Notes under the pieces: generated by a model
Seen by the model: only the letters and a program-made list of their open reading frames with translations
Databases searched by the model: none
What the model was told of the DNA's origin: nothing
Source of the DNA: Metarhizium brunneum
Taxonomy: Eukaryota; Ascomycota; Sordariomycetes; Hypocreales; Clavicipitaceae
Length of the DNA: 64,000 bases
Direction: 5' to 3'
NCBI RefSeq assembly: GCF_013426205.1
Contig: NC_089428.1
Coordinates: 1,612,001 to 1,676,000 of the forward strand
In this document: one piece after another, positions 12,108 through 22,713 of the stretch
Numbering within the stretch: position 1 is the first letter of the stretch
Layout: every line of letters begins with the position of its first letter
Position numbers and translations under genes: made by a program

Positions 12108-15100
12108 ATGGAGTTAGCAGCATCAGAACTGGACTCGGCCGTGCCGCCGCTGCTTTACTACGCCTATCCCGGAGCTGTATTTTCGTTCTTTCTGGCGGCA
12201 TCCCTTTATTCTGTGTGCACGCTGCACAATCTCAGGCATGAATGGCAACTGAAGGCGGAATCTTCAGGCCAGCAATATGTTGTTGGAGCCCTCTCAGTAT
12301 TCAACTTGACCTATCTTGTGCAGCTTATCTGCCTAGTCGTCTTCAACAGCGCAGACGAGCAATGGCCACCAGCCGAGCACAGTGTTGTCGGGAACCTGTC
12401 TTGCTTACTGGTATTTGGTATCCAGATTTCCTGGCTATCCACTGCCACGGACCTCGTGTGGTATCCTTACCAAGGGGCTTGGATCATTGCATTGGCTTTT
12501 GAAACGACGCTTGGCGCTTTTGGTGCTGTTCAGTCGCATACGAGAACTTTGAGCCGCCATCATACCGTCGAGCTGGTATTGACAATCTTGCGATGCGCAC
12601 TTCTTCTTGTTCTTGTCTTTTGGGCCTCTTTTTGGCGCTGTGTTCAGGCTGTTCATCATAGGTCAGATGAAGAACATCAGCCATTACTAACCGACGCTGC
12701 CAATGGGAGCGCGTCCGGCTATGGATCAACATCTGATACTGAAGCAGCGTCTGACGAGGAGGCAGAGTACAACTGGGAGCGGCGTGAGCGAGAGGCGAAA
12801 GAAATCATGGAGAAAAGATTGAAAGAAGGCGGCAACTGGTTTACATATGCCAAGGGATTCATGGTAAGTGAAAGTCTCTGCCTTTGCCACCCACCTACCC
12901 ATTCTTACGCCTAGGCCTGGAACACGAAGTCTTCAGAAGTCTCCATACCTTTTTAAATGAACGCTTAGAGTTGCTAACTACTCGCAGGTTCTCTTCCCTT
13001 ATGTGTGGCCTGTCGGGAATCGTGTCCTACAACTTCGAGCCGCGACAGTGGGGTTATGCCTTCTGGGGTCCAATGTCCTGCATTTGTTGATTCCGAGACA
13101 GACGGGTATCATCATGGACAGCTTAGCTGCCAACAAAGAGGACAGTTCCAATAACCCCTGGGTTGCAGTGGCAGTATTCGCTGGACTGAGACTCGCAGCC
13201 TCTGACTCGGGTATCGAGCTTTTGCGCCAATGGCTTTGGATCCCCGTTCAGTACTATTCTCGTGATGCCATGACCCGAGCAGCGTACTCTCATATGATCC
13301 ATTTATCAGCAGATTTTCACGATTCGAAAAGTTCTTCCGATATGATGTTAGCCATACATGGAGGCCACGCCGTCTCTAATGCAATAGAGAGCGTATTGCT
13401 CCAGGCGCTTCCAATGTTCATCGATATGTGTGTCGCTTTGATCTACCTGTCCGTCACGTTCGGTCCATACGAAGGTTTCATAACCCTAGCCACCGGAACC
13501 ATCTTTTTCATCATGGCTGGCAGATTAGTGGCCGAATCCAAGGCTGCAAGTCGGCACCGTGTGAATGCCCTATATCAGGAGCATTACGTTCGGCAATCAG
13601 GTTTGCAAGGTTGGCAGACAGTTAGCGCCTTTAATCAAATCGGCTTTGAAGATAATCGACACGCCAACGCTGTTACCAACAGGTGGCTTAGAGAGCAACA
13701 GTATATTCTGAGTTGGTATATTTCCATAGCTTTCCAGACGGTGGTTCTTACATGCGGTCTCCTGGCTAGTGCTTTTCTGGCAGTCTATCGAATCCAGAAT
13801 GGAAAGGCATCCGCAGGTCAATTTGCAATGCTCTTGATGTACTGGTCACAACTGACATCACCGCTACAATTTTTCGCCAAACTTGGCAAGAGGATGAGTG
13901 ACGACTTCATTGATGCAGAGAGACTTCTTGAAATCATGAAGACAAAATCTACAGTTGAAAATAAGAAAGGAGCAAGGCCATTGAAGTTTGTAGCAGGCAA
14001 CGTTACATTCGATAATGTTACATTCAGCTATGATGGACAGAAAGGTGTTATTAAAGGAATTTCCTTCGAAGTTTCTGCAGGTGAGACTGTAGCGTTTGTT
14101 GGGGCAACCGGCGCTGGCAAATCTACCCTGCTGAAGCTCCTTGACCGATTTTACGATGTTACCGACGGAAGCATAAAAATTGATGGTCAGGACATCCGTG
14201 ACGTGGATCTCTTTAGGTAAGAAATCATCAATCTGCTCATGTCAGACAACGGGATACTAATTCCACCGTCTGCTAGCCTTCGTGATCGAATTGGCATCGT
14301 TCCGCAAAACCCTATTTTATTTGACGATACCATAATGAACAACGTTCGATACGGAAGAATTACGGCTAGCGATGAAGAAGTATTTGACGCCTGCCGTGCA
14401 GCCTGTATACACGATAAGATCGTAGGCTTTACACAGGGTAAGAAGAGTCCTACTTTACCCTAGTGCTAATGGAATTTAACAGTAGTATAGGCTATGAAAC
14501 ACGGGTTGGTGAACGTGGTGTGTGAGTATTACATCTTCCACCAGTCCCCAGCACTGTGAAGCTAACAACCCCAGAAAACTATCAGGCGGAGAGCTTCAGC
14601 GAGTAGCTATAGCGAGAGCAATCTTGAGACGGCCAGATATTGTCTTATTAGACGAGGCAACTAGCGCTGTTGACACCGACACTGAGCAGCAAATTCAACT
14701 ATCATTCAGACGCCTCTGCCAAGGTCGTACCACGTTTGTTGTGGCGTAGGTACTAGATACCAGATGTTTCAGATCCCCCTACTAACTATACTAGGCACCG
14801 GCTGTCAACCATCATGAATGCCGATCGTATTGTTGTTGTAGAAAACGGTGAGGTTGTTGAGCAAGGAAATCATAGCAAGCTGATAGTGGCCAATGGACGA
14901 TACGCGGATTTGTGGTCAAAGCAAGTCTTTATACGACCACGAGACAACCCCGACCCTGTAGACTTGATTGATGATAGAACGGCAGTGGTTGACGACCTGG
15001 CATCAGAACAAACCGCAACCGAATTGGGACAATCTGAAGGAACAGACTCAGATAGTGAGATACTGACCGCCGATGAGAACCAACCTGAGCAGAATAGCTC

Positions 15101-16042
15101 GGCTCTTGGACAGCATCGGAAAGAGGTATAGTCATTCGATTTCCTTACTTCATAACTGATAGTAAATCTTCAGTTCTATAATAGGGATCCATGTTGAATC
15201 CCGTTGCTCCTGAATTTACTCCGAGACGTACTCCACGTTCTACCGATGACCATGAAATGAACGAAGAGCAAAGTATGTCGGGATGTTCGAAATTTGGTGG
15301 AGACATCCGCAAATTTGCCGAGTTGAGGGAGCGGCAATCAGAACTGCGGAAAGATTCATCGCAACTTCTAAGTACGGCTGTTGAAGATCGATTCAGAAGT
15401 ACAGAGGATTCAGTAGGCGCTACCCAGAGCACTCTACAGGACACATCTCAGTTGGCGGTGGGCAAGAAGAAGCCCAGTGGTGACCAAAATCTTTCAGAGT
15501 CAGACGGCTACCCCGACGGTAAGACTTACTTTTCGATCGCGAAGAGCCTTCATGCTAATCGGACTACGTCAGGCTTTGAACAATAGAAAGTCTCATGGCC
15601 CTCGGAAACTGTGACCTGTTTAGAGCCACCCTTTCACCAGTTTCTGCAACCTTCCCATTATCAAAGATTTCAGGTAGCTAGTGGATCATCGAAAAACGTT
15701 GAAGAGCCTGAACCTCACTCCCGCTCGGGGTTTATTCCTAAACTATTTCCAATGGGTGATGTGAGTGCTTCGCGTAGATCCTGTCTTTCTCATCTAATTC
15801 TCTCGTTCCAGGTTGCACGGCGCGTCTCAATTTCAAAAATCAAGCTTAATCCGGCGTTTTCTTATATTCCAAAGCCGCTCCATGGTAGTCAATCGTCAAT
15901 ACAGCAAGCTCTTCCAGCTCGCATCTATCAGGAACAACAACGGAAACGAGGGCAGGCAGGGTCAAAGCTACCTGCGGCAGTCCATCCCAGCATTAGGCCC
16001 AGCAGTTCCTCCGATCTCTCAACTCCCTCTCCTTACATATAG
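12108..16042 (+). CDS. Vacuolar heavy-metal ABC transporter, HMT1 type
   Basis: A half-size ABCB exporter of the HMT1 family, which in fission yeast loads glutathione- or phytochelatin-bound cadmium into the vacuole. Exons: 12108-12863, 12988-14216, 14277-14437, 14491-14521, 14575-14745, 14795-15125, 15185-15518, then either 15573-15586 (short, 1008 residues) or 15624-15760 plus 15812-16042 (long, 1126 residues). The N-terminal extension has about five membrane helices, the HMT1 hallmark, followed by a six-helix ABC membrane domain. The nucleotide-binding domain is complete: Walker [10 protein letters not shown] (624-632), Q-loop IGIVPQ, signature LSGGE (728-732), Walker [13 protein letters not shown] and H-loop AHRLST. 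Exon 4 is only 31 nt. The disordered tail holds the PAM2-like motif [10 protein letters not shown]. The 3' end is uncertain because alternative acceptors at 15572 and 15623 decide the C-terminus, and the donor at 15126 (GTATAG) is non-ideal. The ABC part is secure. Confidence 0.9.
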
Positions 16043-16607
16043 AGATCCATCTTGGCATCTCATCGCAGAAAATGACAGCTATTATCACGCAAGTCCAGCA
16101 GCAGCCTGTTGCTGATATCAAATCGACAATAACCAGTGATTAAAACCACTGAGTCAACCCGCATGTATCCAAATATACGAATGAATGTTATTCCGTCATG
16201 GACAGCTACTTGGAGAGCATAGTTTTCCCCTGTTTTCGTTAAATCAGCAATATACCGCTGTTTGGCATGTAGCAGTAATTTGTTATGCTATAGGCTAGAG
16301 CTGAAGCATACAAACACTGATGAATTATTATTATTTTCACCGGCGCAGATTGATTGCCTATTGGCCTAGGCATATGAGGGTGGGTAAAAAGAGAAAGAAG
16401 CCCTACAGTTTTAGACGCATTCGTGGTCCAATCCGCAGGAAGAAGAGTTTCAAGAAGATAGAGAATCGTGGTAATGACTAATTCATATTTTACTACCACA
16501 TATCGATTTGTCTCCCTAGGTATCTATGTGTCTTTATACAAGGATATACCTTGTGCTCTTGGAAATCCGTCCCCATAGCTCATCCCATCTCCCCAATGCT
16601 CATTAAT
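16043..16607. other. Convergent intergenic region, HMT1 and SGT2 3' sides
   Basis: AT-rich sequence between two converging genes; it presumably holds both 3' UTRs. No coding signal was seen. Confidence 0.6.
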
Positions 16608-17939
16608 TTACTGTCCAGCACCGCCCTGACCTGGGTTACCGCCTGGCGCACCTCCTGGCGCACCGCCACCGCCCATCATGTTTCGAGCCCTACAGACAAG
16701 TATGCATTAGTCAACTATTCAATCTTCGCACGGGAGTGTTGTGGATTGAGCTTGCTATCGAGAAGTTTTTGTTGCTTACATGTCAGCAATGTTTGGGTCA
16801 GACATGAGGCTGTTCAGGTCGGGCATGCCACCGCCGCTGCTAAACTGATTAGCCATCTCACGCAGGCGAGGGTTGCTCATGAGGTTACTCATGAGGTCTG
16901 GATTGCTCATGAGGTTTTGAGCCATGCTAGCGAACATGGGATTGCTCATAATGGAACCCAGATCAGGCATGCCGCCGGCACCACCAGCACCACCGGCGCC
17001 GCCACCGAACATTGATGCGAGATTGCTCAAGTCGGGCATGCCTCCGGCCCCGGCCCCGGCCCCGGCCCCGGGTGACGACCGTGGAAGGCTGACTTCCTCA
17101 GCTTGCATCTCTTCCACGCGACGCTTGGCAGTCTCGTAGCCCTTCTTCATGGCCTCGGAGCCGCCATTGCCCTCATACTCAATACCCTTGTTGTAGGCCT
17201 CCATAGCGCCCTTGGCATCTCCAAGGGCAAAGCGAGCGAGACCGAGACGAGACCAGGCCTTGGTGTAGGTAGGGTCAACAGCAACAGCGGCCTCGGCGTC
17301 GATGCGAGCAGAGGCATGGTCCTTGGCGGCAGAGTGCGCAGCAGCACGGTTGGACAAGAAAACGGCATTGGCAGGGTACAGCTTCAAGGCCTGGGTGTAT
17401 AAATCGATGGCCGTGGGGTAGTCCTTCTGGGCCATGGCGGCATTGCCCTTGCTCTTGAGGCCCTCGGCCTCCTTCTTCTGCTCCTCGGCGGGCTCGGCGG
17501 CGGCGGCAGAAGCGCCCGCAGGACCGCCGGCCGCAGGCGCAGGCCCGGGTGCACCAGTGGAAGCCTTCAGCTTCTCGTAGACGGAGTAGATGGACAGCAA
17601 GCTCTGGGAGCCGACGGCGGCGCGGACGGCGTCCTTGTCGGCGGGGTCAACCTTGAACGACTCGGCGATGCAGTTTACCGCGACCTCGACCTCGTCCTTG
17701 TCGTCGGCGGTGAGGGTGCCGTCCGTGGTCGAAGTGCTCAGGAAGTCGCAGATGGCGAGCGCAAGGCGCTGCTTGGAGGTATGCTGAGAAGCCTGCACCA
17801 CACACCCCGCCCTGTTAGCCATATTAAAAAAAAAAAAAGAATGCTGTGCTCAGAGTGGCCTCGCAGTTGATGCTGCTTGGGGGAATGTGTCTGCGTCTGC
17901 GGTCGATCGGATCCCCCGCGACGCAATCGTACGTACCAT
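16608..17939 (-). CDS. SGT2: SGT2 co-chaperone (small glutamine-rich TPR protein)
   Basis: A cytosolic TPR co-chaperone that accepts tail-anchored membrane proteins and hands them to the GET pathway, linking Hsp70/Hsp90 and Get4-Get5. The start codon is an exon of its own: ATG at 17937-17939 is followed at once by a GTACGT donor; the intron (17793-17936, GCTAAC branch) ends in GTGCAG, and exon 2 (16780-17792) continues ASQHTSKQRLALAICDFL, the family N-terminus. Exon 3 is 16608-16689. The total is 365 residues. Domains: N-terminal dimerisation helices (about 5-75), an Ala/Pro/Gly linker, three TPR repeats (about 105-215, starting EAEGLKSKGNAAMAQKDYP), and a Gly/Met/Asn-rich C-terminus with repeated LMSNP and GGMPDL motifs. 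An apparent ATG inside the intron (17820-17822) is the branch-site region, not the start. Confidence 0.93.
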
Positions 17940-18630
17940 TGGCACTGAGGAATCGGACTTGCGTGACAAGCAAGCTGGGGACAGGAAATCGACGATTCAA
18001 AGATGCTAATTACTTCTATATCGGAGGATGGGAAAAAAGAAAGGGCGGGCAAAAGCTCTCTTGGAGGTTGATGGTTGGGCCGCGTGGGCGATTTTGCCCC
18101 GCGGCACTGACATTGTCACATTCTGTGGCTTCAGTCTAGGCGGAGTACTTGCACCTGGCCTGGGCGCCGGGTCCATCAATCCTATTGACATCATGCGCTC
18201 GTGGAACCTTCCAAAGGTCTGCGTCAGGCACTGGGGCCTTGCGTGGCAGCCGGCTTATGGACCGAGTGCGGGGCTATGAACGTTAGTGTTGGACATTGAG
18301 TGTTAATAGTATTGTGTAAAATGTCTGTCCGTCTTGTTACAACATTAAAGTTAAGCACCCTGCAATGTGCATGTGGAATAAACTTTCTTCAGTCATCACA
18401 CATCATGCCGCCACCGACAAGCGACTATGCCTCTAACCGCCCCAAGAAATAACAGCCGTGAAGAAGGAGGGAGATGCACTGCCAACCATGTGTGCTACTA
18501 TTCATTGCCGTCTAATCAATACCAACAAACTCCTGCCTGATGAACTATATGTACCATCCCCAGTCTAGGGGAAGAAACCCTAGATATCTGTAGAACGCAA
18601 TCTTGAAGAATATCGAACGACCGACCCGGT
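17940..18630. other. Intergenic between SGT2 and RING-CH gene
   Basis: Promoter and 5' UTR of SGT2 plus the 3' side of the next minus-strand gene. One plus-strand frame of 83 codons (18028-18279) has no recognisable features and I do not call it. Confidence 0.55.
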
Positions 18631-20286
18631 CTACTTCTCCCCACGCTTTCTGTCAACATTCTTGACTCGTCGGTTACTCATTGCCGCCACTCGCCTCGAT
18701 TTGGCATAAACCCGGACCACGTCCTTCAGCACCACGAACAGACATCCGCCAACTAAGCTTCGTCCCCATTGTTGCTGGAGCAAGCCCGGCCGACCGCTGA
18801 CGCCGGCATATAGTGCCCAAGGATTTCGCGACCCTGACGTCCATGTCTTGGGCAATGCAAGCCGCAGTGCTTCCCCCACGGCAAAGGAAACACCAGGAAG
18901 AATGAGAGCTCCAACCACAGCATTTGATATGCTCGACAACAGGGCCCCCAAGCCCATCCTGCGGGCTGGGGGAGCCTGCGGAGCTTCGTGTTGAGCCTGG
19001 ACCTGGCCCTCGGCAGCATTTCCAGCCTCGTTTCCTTGGGCGTCTTCACCACCTTCTGGTGCTTGAGCGGGTTCCGCGCCGTCTGCCCGGTTTGCAGGTT
19101 CATGGGCTTGACCTCCTTGCTGCCCGGCGGCATTGTTCTCGTTTGGCTCTCTGTGGACCCCGTTTCTGTTAGGAATCGCCGCCTCCTGGTCCTCTCTGAT
19201 CTCCTCGACCTCCTCTATACGAAGTTCAATCATAATCTCAGCATCCGCACCTGGATTGTCACCGGCATCTATCTCCCCATGCATGAACTCAATGCGGTCG
19301 ATGCCGTTTACCTGTGGGTCATCCTCTTCATCGTCTGGATCGAGAGCATCAAGAATGCCCTGTAACAGGCCGACAACGCCGCCATCTCCATTGCGCTGTG
19401 CTTGTCGGCGTTGATTGGCGCCTTGTTGCCCCTCGATTTGTTCAATAGGTGGCAGCCCCATAATCTGTCTATTCAACTTGATCTCGTAGGGCAGCACAAA
19501 CTCTCTCCATAAATTGTAGTAAATGGAGCGTACGTAGGGGAATAGAGTCATTGCAAGTCGCGGGGATGGGGGCCAAGTGAGGAACGCATCGTCGTGTATG
19601 ATTTGATACATGCCGTACTAAAATCCATCATGTTAGCAATATCGCATCCTCTGGTACAGACGGAGCAGGGCAAAGGGTCCTCGTACCAAGGAAGCTGAAG
19701 GCAGGAATATCTTGTTGCTCAGGTTGGGTAGCAGCTGGCTGAACAGCAGTGTCGGCGCAATATTCATCATGACCAGCGCGCTCCATATACGTTCTCGCAC
19801 AAATCGCATGCCCCCCGCGTTCTTTGCGTCGATGACCATCTTAGGACCGAGCAGAAACCGCATCATGGTGTCTTTCCCAGCAAACGACCAGAGGGCCAAG
19901 GCGCCATACATCTGTAAGCTGAACTGTACGCCCATAGAAACTCCCGTGAAGAGGATAAACGGGCTGGCCCTTGTAAATCGACTGCTAATCGCATCGTTCA
20001 GTGCGACAACCAAGTCCCACGGCCCTTCCATCTCTATCGTGGATTTGCATACAGGACACTGCAGCGGCTTGTTGTTACGCTCACAGTCCGTGACCCATGA
20101 CAGCATGCAGTCTTGATGTGCCTCGAGAGTACAGGGACAAGGATCGACCCATGAGCCTGGGGGGTCAGATGGATCCTCGTCTGTCAAGCAAATGAAGCAT
20201 CGTCGTGGTGCATCGGGATGTCTTTCGGCTTTAACAACTTCTAGCGTCTCGGGCGGTGACGTCGTCCCCTTGTCGGTTGATGCCAT
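18631..20286 (-). CDS. Membrane RING-CH (MARCH-like) E3 ubiquitin ligase
   Basis: Two exons, 19687-20286 and 18631-19617, with a 69-nt in-phase intron, encode 528 residues. The N-terminal C4HC3 zinc ligands are Cys30, Cys33, Cys50, Cys52, His57, Cys60, Cys77 and Cys80 (CFICL ... DPCPCTLEAHQDC ... CPVCK). Such domains recruit E2 enzymes to ubiquitinate membrane proteins. At least two to three hydrophobic segments follow (around 105-130, 170-195 and near 430-490), so the protein is probably membrane anchored. Residues about 280-410 are a long acidic, Gln/Ala/Asn-rich disordered stretch. The Cys52-His57 spacing (four residues) is shorter than the seven of animal MARCH proteins. The closest animal analogue by layout would be MARCH5, but the target membrane cannot be told from sequence. 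Junction residues read SASL then YGMYQII. Confidence 0.88.
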
Positions 20287-21473
20287 TTTGGACCAGCGGT
20301 GCTACGCTCTGGGAAGCGAAGCCGCAAGATTTGCTTTCAGAGCCAGGTTGGAGCCGTTCGTCAAGTGTTCATAGTTGGCGAGAAGTGTGTAGCCGTTTCT
20401 TGGTCGAACCGTAGCCAACTTGCATCAGCGAGAGTTTTCGCCGGAATGTGAAAGTAATCGCGGACAAATGAAATGCCGAAAAATATCGCGTACGAGCCTG
20501 TTACTGCCCTTCTGCCTGTAACACCAGTGCGGATGTATGTCGGGTTTGCAAGTTGGACCGAGTGATGGTTTGGACTCCGAGGCTGTTTGCTTGTGCTGAT
20601 GTCACGCCTCTCAACAAACGGTAGGGACAGCAGTGAGCCAATCATGGACCTGCAGCCTCAAACCCACTCAACTTGTGATACCGAGCCCCACCGCCGACTA
20701 TTAACCCGCAAGCCGTCTTCGGACAAAGACGAGTCCAAGCCGTTTTGTCCTTTTGGATGATCTTGAATCGTCCTCTTTGTTGCCAGATTCAACACCTATC
20801 AAGTGTAAGCAAATGCACGTATATGAGGACTCGTCACAATCCATGATCTCAATCAAAGACGCTCAAAGGACTGAGAAACCCGTTGGCCTACTGGGAACAG
20901 GGTAGGTAAAGAATCCCCCGTTGAATGTCTCCAAGTCTCAATACAATGCAGATATATATATCCCGGTATTGGAATACAATGTGGCACACACACACACACA
21001 CACACACACACCGTCTGTTTTGGGAAAGGAGGTAAAACAATAGATCTTGAGAAAATCTACCTGGGGTGGCTTGGTTGCTGTCATCGTCCAAGCAGAACGC
21101 GTGGTAGCCGTCATTCCCAACCTCGCCACCTTCATGAGCAAGATGAATCGTAAGCTCGTCACACGCCGCAACCAATCGGCTGGATGCCAGTGTGCTGCAG
21201 CTAACGTCAACTATGACACCCTGGTATAAAAGTAGTAACGCATTTCGAATTTCCAGAACCACCGCACCACACTGTCCCTTGGTTCGTGCGTCAAAATGAG
21301 CAAGTTTATGGCTGCAACCTTTTGGGCTCTGGTGCATAGAACCAAGCACAAGGAAGTGCCCACTAATGGCATACATGTATGTAGACACAATATATATACC
21401 TTGCCAATGCTCTCTGGAATGTCCTGAGTTGGCATGCTGTTTTTGTTGGCGAGACTCGCACACTCTATCCAAA
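20287..21473. other. Divergent promoter region with CA repeat
   Basis: This region lies between the RING-CH gene (-) and the four-helix membrane protein (+). It holds a (CA)13 tract. A long minus-strand frame crosses the repeat and was rejected as coding. Confidence 0.55.
20985..21011. repeat. (CA)13 microsatellite
   Basis: Thirteen uninterrupted CA units plus one C, in a divergent intergenic region. Confidence 0.95.
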
Positions 21474-22196
21474 ATGTCGCTACACGGCGTGGTGCAGAAG
21501 CTACTCTTGGGACTTGAGTTCTGTCTCTCGGTCACTGCAGTGGTCTGTTTTGTCCGGGAACTCCCTGAGCATGCAAATGATGAGAAGATGCTTGGACATT
21601 TCGGTTGCAATGTGGACTTGCGTACAGGTCTATGCTTTGCATCGAACCCAGAAGCCATCGAAACGGTCACCAAGATGAACTCAAGGTATGTCAGGAGAAG
21701 AAAGCAAAATAATTGAGCAGAACTAACAACTCCGAACAGGGCTCGGGAGTCCAACTTTGGATTAGCAATCCTCTCCTTGGTAGTTGTACTTGTTCGATTC
21801 GTGTCTTGGCGGCTGAATTACAGCCCTCGATATGCCAACTTGGTATACGACTTGCTGTTGTCGGGGCTGTGGTGTTTCAACTTGGTCCGGCAGTTCACCT
21901 CGACAGAGCTGGCAGGCTGCCGATATGAGCACGTCGGACAAATAGCTGAGCTAGGCATATGCAGACTAAACGTTACCTGCGTAAGAATGGCCACGGTCGC
22001 CATAGTGCTGTACAGCGGGCGAGTGCTGGTAGATGTCAAGTCCATAATGGAAAGCGACCATAGCATTTTGTTGCATGAAAAGAGGTGGGCGCAGGTCGAA
22101 AGTGGCGATGGTTATGAAGATGAGCTTCAGAAAGCACAGGCAGGGTCTTTCAGTCCCGTCCTGGCTTTTTTCCCTGACACACATCGCGAAATTTGA
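21474..22196 (+). CDS. Four-helix integral membrane protein (MARVEL-like layout)
   Basis: Two exons, 21474-21685 and 21740-22196, encode 222 residues. The 54-nt intron has a GTATGT donor, a CTAAC branch and a CAG acceptor and joins MNSR to ARESNFGLAI in frame. Four hydrophobic segments are visible: about 8-27 (KLLLGLEFCLSVTAVVCFV), about 76-93 (LAILSLVVVLVRFVSW), about 103-120 (LVYDLLLSGLWCFNLV) and about 143-165. The order of short tail, TM1, polar loop with Cys residues, TM2, TM3, loop, TM4 and charged C-tail resembles fungal MARVEL-type membrane proteins, but no diagnostic motif confirms it. The first ATG of the longer frame lies upstream at 21366; I prefer 21474 because it places a charged-poor start just before TM1. 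The function is unknown. Confidence 0.65.
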
Positions 22197-22561
22197 CCGA
22201 CGTCCAGCGCATGAAGACGTACATAGCAGAGGGACTTCGTAATGGTACATGGGGGCACTATTACCCAGCGAGGGAGTTATTTGTCTTCTGGCAAAACCTC
22301 ACGAATACATTCGCGGCACAGAAGCTCAAAATATCAAACCAAGTGATCAATTTGATGTCAAAGCCTATCGAACCAACCCCGTGCCATCAACCACCTCATC
22401 ATAGGAAACCCAAAATAAAGAGCGGCTTGCGTCCCACCCCCCTCTCAGACGCACAAAACAACTCGAGGCGCTCCAGCTAGACTCTGCTATTCTACTTCAC
22501 ACTTCCTTCATCATCGACTCATAACCCGGTAAAGCAGGCGTGATTGAGGAGGATGAATCCA
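22197..22561. other. Convergent intergenic region
   Basis: 3' flanks of the four-helix protein (+) and the metallothionein (-). No gene was recognised. Confidence 0.55.
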
Positions 22562-22713
22562 TTATTTGTGCTACAAAACACAGACTTGTGTTAGTCATGC
22601 AGAGTTGCTGGACTTGGACAGGCTTGGGCTCGACTTACAGGGCAGTTGGCGCAAGTGCAGTTGGAACCGCAGTTGCATGAGCCAGAGGTAGAGCATCCGC
22701 AATCGCCAGCCAT
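22562..22713 (-). CDS. Copper metallothionein, Neurospora type
   Basis: A 27-residue protein on two exons, 22639-22713 and 22562-22570, separated by a 68-nt intron with a GTAAGT donor, a GACTAAC branch and a TTTTGTAG acceptor. The second exon is nine bases: two codons and the stop. Seven cysteines (positions 5, 7, 13, 15, 19, 21, 24) follow C-x-C-x5-C-x-C-x3-C-x-C-x2-C, the same spacing as the 26-residue Neurospora crassa copper metallothionein, which binds six Cu(I) ions. There are no aromatic residues, as expected. The protein buffers cytosolic copper; family members are induced by copper. A TTTAAAAG element on the minus strand lies about 135 nt upstream of the start and may be the TATA region. 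It is too short for routine gene finders. Confidence 0.9.

Noticed and set aside
20888..21754. 288-codon minus-strand frame
   Set aside because: It translates the CA repeat as a CVCVCV run and overlaps the first exon of the four-helix membrane gene, which has consensus splice sites and hydrophobic segments.
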